The notes beneath the pieces are model-generated. The model did not search any database and was not told where the DNA came from. It saw only the letters and a program-made list of their open reading frames with translations. From Hormiphora californensis (Eukaryota > Ctenophora > Tentaculata > Cydippida > Pleurobrachiidae), in the NCBI GenBank assembly GCA_020137815.1, contig CM035361.1, positions 3,893,167 through 3,957,166 of the forward strand: a stretch of 64,000 nucleotides of DNA. Direction: 5' to 3'. Positions 1 to 12,400 of this stretch are shown here, piece after piece. A program made the translations under genes and the position numbers. The stretch's first letter is position 1, and the number at the start of each line of letters is the position of its first letter.

Positions 1-329
1 AGCTTTTGTGTGAGTTAATGTCCAGCACATGTCCTGCAATGTAAACTCACCGCTGGGTGTTTGCTGCGTTGGTGGTGGTTTTGTAGTTCTCTTTCTAGGT
101 TCCGTAAGTTCTATCATATCTTGATTCTGGGCGAGCTCTGATTCCCCAATCTCTCTCATACACCAAACTTTGTCGGTCCGGGTGAATGACCAAATCACAG
201 CGGCCGTATCTTGAAAATGTTATCATTATTGGAAAGATACACCCGATATATATATATATATGTAGTGTAGATGTAACGTGTAGATACATCTACACTTGTG
301 CATATATGCAAAAGGGGGTACAATTGTTT

Positions 330-569
330 CACTACAGCAGTACTACCAAAACTATACAAACAGTACAACATGATAAAGACAAAAAGCCTAAGACAACTAA
401 CACAAGCCATATCAGGACAAACAATCTGGCATCAGCCCAACAAATCAAAGACAACAAAATCGACCCAAATTGCACACCGTGTAAGGTAAAAGAGAACTCA
501 GAACATGTCCTCATGTTTTGCCCGGACCTCGACGAGGCAAAACATAAACTCGGACGCCTCTTATTGTGA
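330..569 (+). pseudogene. Remnant of a non-LTR retrotransposon C-terminus
   Basis: An open stretch ends with a Cys/His cluster of the form C-x2-C-x7-H-x4-C (residues CTPCK...EHVLMFC) followed by a short charged tail and a stop. Such a zinc-binding cluster closes the second ORF of many non-LTR retrotransposons. Upstream residues (RTNNLASAQQ) also fit the region just before that cluster. No reverse transcriptase domain is visible upstream, so at most a 5'-truncated fragment remains. The family assignment is an inference from one motif. Confidence 0.35.
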
Positions 570-1077
570 GTAAACAATAAGAGAAAAATTATACAAATCC
601 GAAACGAGACACTTTAACCTAAACAAACTCGCAAAACTAATAAAGAGAAGCAACCGATTCCGCTAAGATGGGGAGGAAAGGGGCTCAACAAACAAAACAA
701 GATCGGAGGGGACGTAATACCCACAGGGGCCAAAAACCCCTGCCCGTTAACCCAAACGGGATGTACTGGCTCGCTAAACCAGAGGGTAAGTACGCAAAAA
801 TGAAAGTAACCTATGTCCAAAGGCAGCTTTCATCCTGTCCAAAGCTACATCTCTTATAAAGGGAACCCCCGTTATGAGTGAAACCCAAGACCTGTACAAT
901 AAAGTACGGGTGCAAAACTACAGCAACATGCTTTATGATCCAGAGGTCATGGAGAAGGAAGCTCCGCCTCCTGGGGAAACGACACCTTGTGTGTGTTGTG
1001 ACCTCAGGAAACGAAAGCTGACCGATCTGGGATACATATCTATGAATCTTGATCTCACCTTCGGGTTGATGATCTGG
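570..1077. other. Unresolved stretch with two short plus-strand ORFs
   Basis: ORFs at 668-859 and 874-1194 (+) are open for 63 and 106 codons but show no domain I recognise. The second overlaps the last exon of the minus-strand secreted protein and may be its shadow. Either could be a decayed continuation of the retrotransposon fragment just upstream. I cannot assign a function. Confidence 0.2.
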
Positions 1078-2506
1078 TCACGCTGGACCATGAAGCAGCC
1101 GTGGGATTGGAAGTGGGAGGCACAAACAACAACAAATGGACACGTTATAAAATATTTTGTGGCATACACCTGGTATTTCAGTAACGGCAGCTGATCTTTG
1201 GTTTGGAGGAACAGTCCGAGCGGGCATCCATAATGGGACACCAGACATGATCTCTTCCGTGTAGGAATGGCGATACCAACCATCACTGTCATCTGCTTCC
1301 TTGCACATCCAGGAGTTGTCAGTAGTTAGTAAAACACGCCCATAGATGTCCTGTCAGGCGTGTGAGATATCAGTCATATACCAGGGTCTTATTAATGGGA
1401 TTTTAAAATAAAACTGGTGGGTGCGCTAGTGATAATAAAACTTCGAAATATGTATTCTGTTAGACTCTAATTTTGTTTGGAAATGGACATCGGAGTGGAT
1501 ATTTACTAAGCAATGCAATTCTCCTTCATAAAACCTAGATTATATTCTGAATGAATAAAGAGATGCAATATGGGCCTTTCTACAAGCATCAATTTCATAA
1601 TTGAGTGCAGTCTATACCTTTATGGCACCATAGATTCCGTACTTTCCGTTATTGTTGGTACAGGCAATAGCAAGCAGTTTAACAGACGGAGAAAGGTCGA
1701 TATAACTTGCCTTGTCCCACCTGAAGAATATTGGGTTTTAAGGGAATAGCCGGCACTGAAACCTGATCAGATATCAGGTCTCAGTGGAAAATTATAGCCG
1801 TGGCCTGAACCTGAAGACCTGAGGTTCAGGCACGACTGTTTTCCCCACTGTACTCACTGGTGTTCATTGTCTGTTTCCACTCTCTCCCCATCCACATATA
1901 TCTCTATATCATCATTACAGGTTATAATCAGTTTGTATCCGTCTGCACCCACTCCTAAAACAGTAACACTTTAATAATGCATAGTATGATGTGTTTTTAT
2001 TTCAACTTGTGCTAAGAACAGTAGAACACAGTGATTTAGTGATTAGGATTAGATGCAATGGCAAATAAAGTCGGACCCTGATTTAGTGGCATCCTCGGGG
2101 GAAAAAAATCCTGCCACTAAATCGGGGTACCACTAAATCGGGGTCCGACTGTAGTAACAGTAACATGACGGACAACGGACAACAGAGGGGTTAGGTTAGG
2201 AGGGGTGGGTTAATGGGAGAAAACAGTCGAACTGGACCTCAGATATTGGTTACAACTTGTTGAGTATTACTCAACAAGTTACGGCTATCTAGTATTCTTG
2301 GCCATGAAAATTTTCCTGAAATCTTAGGGAATAGCCGTCACTGAGATCTCAGGTTTCAGTGGTAAATAAATAGCCGTGACCTGGATATGAGATTGAGGCG
2401 CACCACCCCCAATGGAGCAAATATTGTGATGATTCACAATATTTAGCACAATAAACTTACCAGATAGTAGGACAATAACTGATACTAGAAAGATAATCTT
2501 CTCCAT
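1078..2506 (-). CDS. Small secreted protein with galactose-binding-like fold (4 exons)
   Basis: Exons on the minus strand: 2461-2506, 1858-1954, 1618-1720 and 1078-1350; phases match at every junction, giving about 172 residues. Exon 1 encodes a start Met and a hydrophobic signal peptide (MEKIIFLVSVIVLLSG). The mature part reads ADGYKLIITCNDDIEIYVDG, then QWDKASYIDLSP, an AIACTNNNGKYGIYGAIK strand, VLLTTDNSWMC and DGWYRH. This order (D-x-I-x-I-Y-V-D-G, W, A-I-A, D-x-S-W-x-C, G-W) is that of secreted galactose-binding-like domains found in invertebrate extracellular proteins; ligand unknown. The last exon is less certain: after GVCHKIF it reads into a Cys/Leu-rich tail, and a splice donor may exist there instead of the stop at 1078. 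A pogo-like and two inverted-repeat MITEs sit in its introns. It is transcribed divergently from the LRR gene downstream. Confidence 0.65.
1733..1850. repeat. MITE family B copy (CCTGAGATTCAGGC ends)
   Basis: This inverted repeat contains CTGAAACCTGATC... and ends with TTCAGGCACGACTGTTTTCC. The same ends recur at 2214, 12261, 13917, 17213, 24655 and 26706. It lies 8 bases past the 5' splice site of exon 2 of the secreted protein gene. Confidence 0.6.
2067..2153. mobile_element. pogo/Tigger-like MITE, family A
   Basis: A near-palindrome with ends AGTCGGACCCTGATTTAGTG and its inverse, followed by TA. The centre reads CCTCGGGGGAAAAAAATCC. Related copies occur at 21853, 33550, 57757-57843 and 62765. 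A CAGT...CGGACCCCGATTTA terminus with TA flanks is typical of pogo/Tigger-derived MITEs; no transposase is present. Confidence 0.7.
2214..2410. repeat. MITE family B copy, diverged
   Basis: Left end GGGAGAAAACAGTCGAACTG, then CTCAGATATTGG and an internal TTGTTGAGTATTACTCAACAAG palindrome, then GGAATAGCCGTCACTGAGAT as in the other copies. It overlaps the first intron of the secreted protein gene. Confidence 0.5.
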
Positions 2507-2705
2507 GCCAGACCAAGCAAGGCTGTAACTCTAACACCGATCACTTTTCAACAATCTGTAACTATCTCAGATCACAACTCATTATAATAATACCGTGTGG
2601 GGCAAAAAAAGTCCCCCAAGTCTACCATAGTTCTAGATATCGTGGAGTGCTAAAATTTGGTACAGTTACTCTACGAGATAAATAAATAACTTGCAGGGAT
2701 TTATA

Positions 2706-2873
2706 AAGACTCGCTATAGATAATTCGCCACTTTATTAAATATGCGAATTACAGACAAATAGCCCCATTCTATAAAGCACTCTAAGGCGCCGTTATGAAT
2801 TGATGAAATTTCAATAATTCATAACGGCGCCTTCGAGTATTTAATAAAGTAGCGAGTTATATATAACGAGTCT
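2706..2873. repeat. Palindromic MITE with AAGACTCG ends
   Basis: Left arm AAGACTCGCTATAGATAATT pairs with the right-end sequence TATATATAACGAGTCTT, and an inner arm AAGGCGCCGTTATGAATT pairs with AATTCATAACGGCGCCTT. The whole is a stem-loop of about 165 bases with no coding potential. It lies between the divergent secreted-protein and LRR genes. Confidence 0.6.
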
Positions 2874-3154
2874 TTCTTTTTCAAATCTCTTCTTCGCCCA
2901 TTCTTCGCCTATTGGGTGGTTATCGCGAAATATAATATTATGAATACAATGCTTTTTTCTTATGCGCGGTAAACAATTGAAATTTTGGGGAGCATCAAAA
3001 AGAAAAGACAAAGAATGAGCAAAGAAGACACTTGAAAAAGAAAATGAAAGAGATCAGAGAATTTTCAAAATCGCACGGTATAGGTATCGAATAACACAAT
3101 CTCTACTGCAGTACGTAATTCCTGCTTGTTTTCACACATTGTCACCTCGTATTA

Positions 3155-3390
3155 CCCTCCACCCCACCCCTGCACCCACCCCTCCACCACACTCCTCCAC
3201 CCCACCCCTCCACCCACCCCTCCACCCCACCCCTCCACACCACCCCTCCACCCAACCCCTCCACCACACCACTCCACCCCACCCCTCAACCCAACCCCTC
3301 CACTCCACAACTCCACCCCACCCCTCCACCCAACCCCTCCACCCCACCCCTCCACCCCACCCTCCACCCACCCCTCCACCCCACCCCTTT
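3155..3390 (+). repeat. C-rich minisatellite before LRR exon
   Basis: About 235 bases of degenerate CACCCCTCCACC units. It forms an extended pyrimidine-rich tract that ends 24 bases before the acceptor of the first visible LRR exon (3414). ORFs read through it are low-complexity artefacts. Confidence 0.85.
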
Positions 3391-3413
3391 TCTAATTTTC
3401 TTATTGTTTTCAG

Positions 3414-6400
3414 TGGATAAACCTGGCTCAGAACAAGCTAGAAAGTGTGGAACATATTGAGGTTCTCATGCACCTACAGGAGGTCTATATAGGTAAGAAT
3501 TGGCTTCAGATGAGCTGTATAAGGAGAATGGGTAATTGTGAGTGTAATATGATGGTTATCGGCTGAACACTTTCGACTTCTTTGAAGCGTTTGAAAAACT
3601 GAAAAAGCGCTTTTTTAAAGCGCTTTTTAAAACTTTTTTTTTCTAAGAAAGTGTAATATGATGGTTATGGTTTGAACAATTTCGAAAGTCTTTCTTCATC
3701 ATTCTACATCAAGTCATGTGCTATAAAGCATGCAGTCAGATTTAGCTGGGATGATAATTGAGATGTTGATATTGTTTTTTGCAGGTCGAGTTTTTGAGCA
3801 TGGGACGGTTCACGGCAACAGAATTGGAAAGCTTCCAACCGAAGTATTTCAGCTCCCATTCCTCAAGGTATAAAATTGAAAAACGTACCAGGAATTAAAC
3901 TTTGGTGTTGCCGAGTGAAACAGTTGTACGAACGCTAATTGGTCGGCAATTATTCGACTGTGAATATCTACAATTCTGATTTCTGATTATCTGAGCACCG
4001 ATTTTAATCATTTGAGCTATTTTATTCATCAGATTTTAGACGTTAGTGGCTGTATGCTAAAGGAACTACCAGGAACAATTAAAAACTTGGGAAACATTGA
4101 AGTTATCTCTGCAGCTAGGAATAAGTAATTGTAACTTCCCCTAGCCATTAAAGAAACCATCTCTCCTGCTCTCTCTCTCTCTCTCTCTCTCTCTCTTAGT
4201 TAAAGTAACAATCTCTCCTGCTCCATAGGATTACAGAGATCCCGGTAGAGATCGAACAACTAGGAACTCTCAAAACACTAAACCTGGACGGCAACCTACT
4301 AACGGAACTCCCTGATTTCTTGTCTCGTTGTCACTCACTCCGCAAGCTTTCCGTAAAGAACAATAGAATTGGAGTGATTGGTGATGAAGTACCGATGATG
4401 GAGGGGTTAGAGGTGAGTTTTATATGTTAAATATGGCCATACAATATCTAATTGAACAATTGAATTATTTATGTAATTATGAGCAATTTCGATCTGGTAT
4501 TTTAGCCGAAAACTTCCGATTCCTGAGTTTATTAGTAATTTCCCATTCTTCTCCCATCCTTCCTGGGTTTATTGTTTAGCAACTGATTTCTTCTCCAATC
4601 CTAGATATTAAACGTCCATGGCAATGTGTTGATCAGTTTGCCAGAAACGATTGGAGAATTCATGAACCTGTCCATTCTAATTGCTAGCGATAACAAGCTC
4701 AGAGGTATGAGACATAAATGCCCCCCACACACATGTAGTAGTGTGATATTGATGAAGAACAGTCAGACCCCGATTTATTTGCTACCCCCACCGGCCACCC
4801 CCACCCTCTTGCTCGACCCTCTTTCTCTCCACGCCCCGGAGTTTAAAGAAAACAACTCTACCCCAATAGTATGATATGATTACAATGAAAAACATCTCCC
4901 TGCTCAGGACTTCCAGCAACGTTTGAGGGACTCACCAGCCTTCAAGTTCTCGGATTAGAAAAGAACATGTTCAAATTCCTCCCAGTTTGTATTCCCAAGT
5001 TGGACAACCTGAAGATGTTGAGTTTTAACTTCAATGAGATCAGTGAGGTCTCAGAAGATGTTGGTATGTATTTATACATAACTATTTTATCTCAATGTTA
5101 TACATATCGTACACATTTTCTATGTTGTGTCATAATACCGCGTGGGCCAATAAAAAGGGAGGGTCTTAAATCTTAGATTTCTCGGGCAGCTTAATTCCAA
5201 TGGTTCTGAAATTTTGACACAATGTTGTTGAGCTTATGCCAGATATGTGTACAGAGTTTCAAGTCCAAAAATGCAGAAATTCATTAATGAACCTAAATTC
5301 CTTTTTTTATAGTTAATTGGAGGTTTTCCCTTGTTCCAAGTCGATTTGGATCGCAAAATTGCGGCCACTCAATAGTATTAACATTTTTCAATGGCAATCT
5401 GAAATTTCATTGAAAATGAATAAAGTTTAGTGGGTGAAATTAATGAACTAAAAATGATCATTTTTTCAAAAAACATATTTTCGCTGAAAATGAGGAATTT
5501 CCACTGTAGAGATGAAATCAAAACCTAAAGTCCGTTTCAAGCGACTTGACCCGTAATTTTTGGAATTTGGCGCATTGCGCGTGTATTTACAAAGGGGAAA
5601 TCCTGAATTTCCAGGAATCTCAGGTCAAGTCGTTTGAAACGCACTTTAGCTGGGTTATGCTTTAATCATTAAAGTTCATTCTGGTATGAAAAACTGTTAA
5701 ATTTAAAAAAATTATTTTTTTTTAAATTTTAAATTTTTCATTAACCCATTAGTGCCCAGATATCGAAATTTTTGAAGAATTTTTCCAATTTTTTGGGAAT
5801 AGTACCCTAGCAGCACCAATATGGTAAGTTGAAAAGCAGAAGTCTCTATCTTATCGGGAAGTGCTTAAAACAACCTGTTGCGAAAACGCATCACTGGCAC
5901 GTCCCATTTTCGCAACACTTTTCAAAGTCATTTTACAGCTAAAATTCTAATGCAATCATTTTAAAATTTCACTTAACAGACTTCAATCTATTATGAAAAT
6001 AGTTTGTGAGATCTAGTTTTTGTCTCCGGGCAAGTTTAAATTTCGTTGCGTTTTCGCAACAACATTCGGAGCCTGTTTACAGCTAAAAATTCAATAATTT
6101 TTTTCCAACTAAGTTATTAATGGCATTCTAGCAATAGTGGAAATAGTTTGTGATAGTCAGATTTAAGCTTGGGGCAGCTTAGATATTCGTTGCGTTTTCG
6201 CAACACCTCATTCAACAGCAAATCTGGCCATCTCGTACAGTGTTTTTGATTTCTATACTACTGAGCAGCACCGTAAAGGTCTTACTACGGTATCTATGGG
6301 GAATTTGAAGGAAATCAGAAAGGTTGCGTTTCCGCAACATGCAAAAATGTCAGCAAATAGTGCCACCCTCACACCAATATAATTTCATTATGAAATAACA

Positions 6401-9400
6401 GAGAAATTATCACTAAACTTGATTTGAACAGACATTGGGTGAATCATATCGATGTTGGAAGGTGGGAGATCATGTTGGATTAGAAAAGAAGGTTAAATAT
6501 TTGTAAATTTGACCGAAAATTTATGAAAATATAGTGTTTGTGGGGGTATAGCCACTTTCAAGCCCAGTGGGCATGTCCTTAGCCATTCTGTGTCTCCCAT
6601 AATTATTATGTATACTCACTGGGGCATCCTGAGCACTCTCTAAGTCGTCCCTGGCGCTCCCTGAGTCTTCCCGATGACACCCTGAGTCATTCCTTGAGCT
6701 GTCCAAGGCGTTTCCTGAGTCTTCTTGGATGCCTTTGGGTCATCAGGCGTCCTCTGAGTTGTCCCAGGTGCTTCCCATATACTCCTGAGAGCTCGCTGAG
6801 CCGCTCTAGATACTCCCTGAAACGTACTGGGACCTTCAAGGTGCTCCCTGAGTCGCCCAAGGCGCTTTTAGAGACCTCTCAAATGCTCTTTTATGCGTCC
6901 TGGATGCCCCTTAAGTCGTCCTGAGACCTCCCAGGTACTCCCTGAGTCGTCCAGTGTACTCGGTGAGTCCTCCCACGCTCCCCTGGGTTGTTTCAGGCGC
7001 TCTCTGAGTTGTTGCTGGTGCTCTCTGAGTCGTCCCAGACGATCACTGGGACCTCCTGGGTGCTCCATCTGCTGTTTTGGATGCTCCTTGATTCGTCTTG
7101 GGACATCCCAGGTGCTCCCTGAGTCCTCCACTTTGCTCGAGGAGTCCTCCCACGCTCCCCTGGGCTGTTTCAGGCGTTCCCTAAGTTGTTGCTGGTGCTC
7201 CCTGAGTTGTCCCAGACGATCACTGGGACCTCCTGGGTGCTCCCTTTACCGTTTTGGATGCTGATTTTGTCGTTCTGGGACATCTCAGGTGCTCCCTGAG
7301 TCGTCCACTCTGTTTGAGGAGTCCTCCCATGCTCCCCTGGGTTGTTTCAGGCGTTCCCTAAGTTGTTGCTGGTGCTCCCTGAGTTGTCCCAGACGTTCAC
7401 TGGGACCTCCTGGGTGCTCCCTTTGCCGTTCTGGGTGCTCCCTAAGTCGTGCCGGGTGCCTCTAGCTCGTCCCAGATGTCCCATGAGGTTATAGGTTAGA
7501 GATATCAAACACTAGAATCGTCAATAACAAGATAAAAATGGCCCAGAGTCATTTATAGTACTAAATTGTTTACTTTATAGATGTTGCGAAAACGCAACGA
7601 TTGGAAACGGTTCATATACCCACTTTCAACCAACCAAAGTTGTAAAATCTAATGTTTATAAGCATACTGATGTATAATTTCGCTAAATAACCCACTTAAT
7701 GACTCAGAAACCGGCAGAAACAGCCAAAAAGTGTGTTGCGAAAACGCAACGATAATTTTTTTGAGTTGATTTTTTGCTTTAATCGATTAAGAAAAATATA
7801 AAAAGGCACCAAAAATAGTTCTATAATTTTTATTCATTTTAAATTGCCCCTTAACATGCTTTTAAATCCTCCAATATATGCCCCGTGCCAGTGTAGCGTT
7901 TCCGCAACCCACTTGTTTGAGGCTCTACAGGGCCAACAGGAAATCCGTTTGAGATCTAGTTTTTTTACAGAAACATCTCTGAACATTTCTCTAACTGATC
8001 AGCTATGTGTCATATCGGTAACTAGTCAAGATATATTACATAAATGCACATTTATGTGCATTAGTCCGAATGCCAGAAATTAGTACTTTTTAATTGATAA
8101 TTACGGAAATTAGGGTCAATTTAGAAAACTTTTTAATGGCTAAAATTTTAGTTCGAACGATTCTCTAGTGATGTGTGGTGGTTACAGCATTTCAAATGCT
8201 CATATCTAGCCGCAATACGCCTCCAAACCTGGGTTGCGAAAACGCGTCACAGGTCACTAATGGGTTAATAACTGCATAAATTAACATTTAACCGATAGTT
8301 GAGACATTAGTAAATCGAAACCTTGCTAATGGAAGCTTACCAATGCCTATACTGATTGGTAACAACAAGCGTCATGTGACCTCCATGTAAGCAAGAAAAA
8401 ACGTAATCAGGATGTAACATGTTAAAAAATCATGTTAGCAAGATTGCATGCAATATGTCTCGAATTTCCTTTGTTGTACCCAGTATCACATATCCGGCGT
8501 GGAGTGCAAAAGAGGTCCCTAAAAAACGAAAAAAACCGAATAGAGAAAACCTACATTGGCTTAAAATCATGAATTTAGGTTCATTAATGAATTTTTGCAT
8601 TTTTGGACTTGAAACTATGTACACATATCTGGCATAAGCTCATGAACATTGTGTCAAAATTTCAGAACGATTGGAATTAAGGTGCCGGAGAAATCTATGA
8701 TTTAAGACCCTCCCTTTTTATTGGCCCACGCGGTACTTAATTATTACATATATGTAGTAGACAAATGGAAGGAAGAAAGAAGGGAGGAGAGAGAAATGGA
8801 GAGAGATTACACAAGTGGTTTATATAAAAAGAGTAGAAAGTTTTTTTTTCTTTTTTTTCGAAAGAAAAGGAGAGAAATACTGTTGTATTTATTAATTGTT
8901 TTTCACGTTGCGCCCTGCATAAATGTAAAGGAGGGTTATATTATTATTATATTAGAACAGTAAGGGGGCAGAAAGAAAATGAGATCAGAACTATATTTTC
9001 ACCACAGGTCAACTAAAGAAGCTTGACCGACTGTGGCTGGAAGGAAACAAGATTAGTATTTTCCCGGAAACCCTGGCACTTGCTCCAGAACTGGATGATC
9101 TGAAGATCGGTGGAAACGAGTAGGTTATTTAAAATGGGAGACATGAAACATACATCAATCCCTTCCCTGTTTTGAGTTTATAATTTACCGGGTCTGTGAG
9201 AGCAACTTTATTTACAACCTGTACCCTATGAGAGCGATTGGATATATTTACCATTAATCTGTCATGGCTATATAGTGTTTCTAACCCTCAGACAGTTTCA
9301 CAGGGCTACCAGATTGCATCGGACAATTATACGGGATGAGGGATCTGAATATTTGCAATCTAAAACTCATTCGCCTTCCGGACACGTTTGAGTGGTTGTA

Positions 9401-12400
9401 TAATCTCCAAAGTCTTGATGTCTCTCATAACAATCTATCGGTATAAAGGAAAATCCTTGCGTGGCTCAAGACAATCCGTGTACTTTTATCATGGGGGCTC
9501 GAAAGGAGAGTCCGAATAGTTGGTGACATAGACACCTGGCGCGACCGAGGGGTCGCGCCAGGTGTCTATGTCATCAATCCGAATAGATTGTCCAGGTCAC
9601 GCGCATGTGCCTTCTACGTGATGAATGTACGATTTCACGTAATGTGCAAATAGATCTTTCGGGCGATCTAATCGGGCTCTCCTTTCAAACCCCTGTTATC
9701 CGCTGTCTAATCTTCATTGTATCATAATATCATATCAACCCATCAAAACTTTTCATTCTCAGTTGTTCCCACAAGAGATTTTCCAGCTCAAAGCTCTCAA
9801 TGAGTTACACTACGCCGGGAATGCCCTAAAGGAAGTTCCTGGAGAAATCGGCGTGCTGGAAAACCTTCATGTGAGTACCACGTGATACCTGCAGCTGCTT
9901 CTAACTATTAGAACTAATGTAGCTAAATAATTAAATTTATGGGATTTTCCTCAAGGTTTATTGCTAGGAATAACAGCTGTTACAGCTGTTATAAATATTG
10001 TCTGTACACTGTTTTGGTGGAACTTACTGCAGGACTCAGCTGCAGTAATTTCCACCAAAAAAGGAAGGATTTTAGTGAGAAATATTTTTCGTATTATGTA
10101 ACCAACAACTACTTCTATCCCCTACTTCATTTATCTTAAACTGCCCTGATAACCATACTTAACCAGTTCCTGCAATCTTCTCTCAGCCACTTCCCGACTA
10201 TACTTTCTCTCAATCTCTCAAACACTCGACTTTATCCTCACTGATCTCTTCAGTATGCCCCTATAATCCCCTCAATACCTCCTTCCCCTCTCTACCTCTG
10301 TCCTACCTCTCTCTACATCTCTCTACCTCTAGCTCTGTCCCCCTCTCAACCATGTCCCATCTATCTCTTCGTATAGATATATTGAACCCACCTCCCTCCC
10401 CTCTCAACCATATCTCTTCGTATATAATAGGTGTTGAATCTAACTAGGTACTCTCCCCTCTCAACCATGCCCTATCTATCTCTAGGTGTTGAATCTAAAA
10501 GGAAACCAGCTCAGAGAGATGCCAGAGAGTTTATCGCAGTTGAAACTGTTGAGTATCTTGGACCTGACAGGCAACCAATTTAGAGAGGTGACATATTCAG
10601 TATAATTACCACCTTTATATCTTGGTAACATAGACACCTGTCGCGCCAGGTGTCTATGTTACCAACTTTATATCCTTAATTTATATCATCATGTTAATTG
10701 GGATGGGACTGTTGGAGGGGAGAGCTGCCCTCTCATTCCGCGAAGAGGGGATTGTTGGTAGAACTTTCCTAATTCATACAACCATGTGCAACTTCCTTGT
10801 CCATATTCACCCTAGATGCAAGTTTCGCTCCAATTCATTTTCGATAGCTGTAATTCAATTTCAACATTCACTACAGCTGCAGACCGGGGCGGGGTGGGGG
10901 TCTTATCTTATGTGTGGCCGGTGGAATTCCGAAAAGGAAAATGCAGTGAATTTATCGGTACAATAATAATCCATACAGACATACAGACATACAGGCATAC
11001 AGACATACAGTCATACAGTCATACAGGCATACAGACATACCGACATACAGACATACAGACATACAGACATACAGACATACAGACATACAGACATACAGAC
11101 ATACAGACATACAGACATACAGACATACAGACATAAAGTCGGATTTTTTGAAACTGTCACCCCCTTTTCGCGCGTGGCGTCGTATTTGCGCATGACAGCC
11201 CCCACTTCCTCTCACTTTTCGGCAAAAAACCGCATATCACCAGAAAGAGCATATTTTTGTGAGTCCGTAAAACTTTGGTTTGACGAAATTGGTCAAGAAA
11301 CAAAGGCGTGAGAGCCAAAACAAGATTCCGACACGCAAATAAAAACTCGCGCGCCACCCAGGGGGGGGGGGGGGTGACAGTTTCAAAAAATCCGACTTTA
11401 CAGACATACAAACATACAGACATACAGACATACAGACATACAGACATACAGACATACAGACATACAGACATACCGAAATATAACAGACGTGACCGACACA
11501 CAGACATGTCTAGACATATAACAGACATACAAACACAGCTGTGTACGTCAAACTAAAAGGAAAACTTTGAGCAGGCACAAAATCACCGTGGTTTACAAAT
11601 CACAGCTACCATCCATCACTTTATTCAATCCATATGATTATATCATGTTTACTGGAGTGGTAGATCTCATAACCACTGACGTGTTTCGCTTCTAAAATTA
11701 TAATTTCAGATACCCCTCTCTGTGTGCGCTACCATTTCCCTCAAATACCTGGACTTCTCCAACTGTCACATCTCATCTCTCCCTGTGGAGTTGGGGAGAT
11801 TACGGAACCTTAGGAGTCTTATACTCGATAATAATACCTTCGACAAACTTCCTGAGACTATCTACGGGTTGCAGGAACTCACGGTGAGACAGATTTTCGG
11901 GCAATGAAAGCTGTAGCTTTTCTTAAGAGCCCAAGATTTTAAAAATTGGTTGAGAAATGGCCAGGTTATGGGGTCAAACGTCTCAAAATTGTGCCAAAAA
12001 GTTGTTTTTTGACTGATAAGGCCGCTGTTTCAACCATAAAATAACAAATTTCAAACTTTTTATTTTTAAACCACACTGCACATAATTTCACATGCACCAT
12101 TGTTTTCAGGAGTTGAGGTTCGCTGATAACGGGGTATCTGCTTTACCGGCGGAGATTGTCCGACTTGGCAAGATAAGTGTGATTGATGCTTCTAAAAATC
12201 CAATGGAGGATCCCGGTCATACTATAATTTGTAAGTTAATCTCTAATTAATCATACCATTGGGGGAAAACAGTCTTGCCTGAATCTCAGGATCAAGTCAC
12301 GGCTATTTAGTATTTATACCTGAGACCTCTGGGCTATTCCCTGAAATTTTGAAATTCGGGCAATAGCGGTCACTGAACCAGCTGAGATCCTGAGATTCAG

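Larger units (their letters stand above)
5138..8733. mobile_element. TA-flanked 3.6 kb non-autonomous DNA transposon in LRR intron 6
   Basis: Terminal inverted repeats of about 165 bases start CCGCGTGGGCCAATAAAAAG on the left and end with the inverse. The element is flanked by TA on both sides (5136-5137, 8734-8735). TA duplication plus a CCGNGTGGGCCAATAAAA end suggests the Tc1/mariner/IS630 group; this is inference, since no transposase ORF is present. Almost all the interior is a second element (5745-8264). A solitary related end lies near 2594 (TACCGTGTGGGGC). The insertion enlarges intron 6 of the LRR gene without touching its splice sites. Confidence 0.75.
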
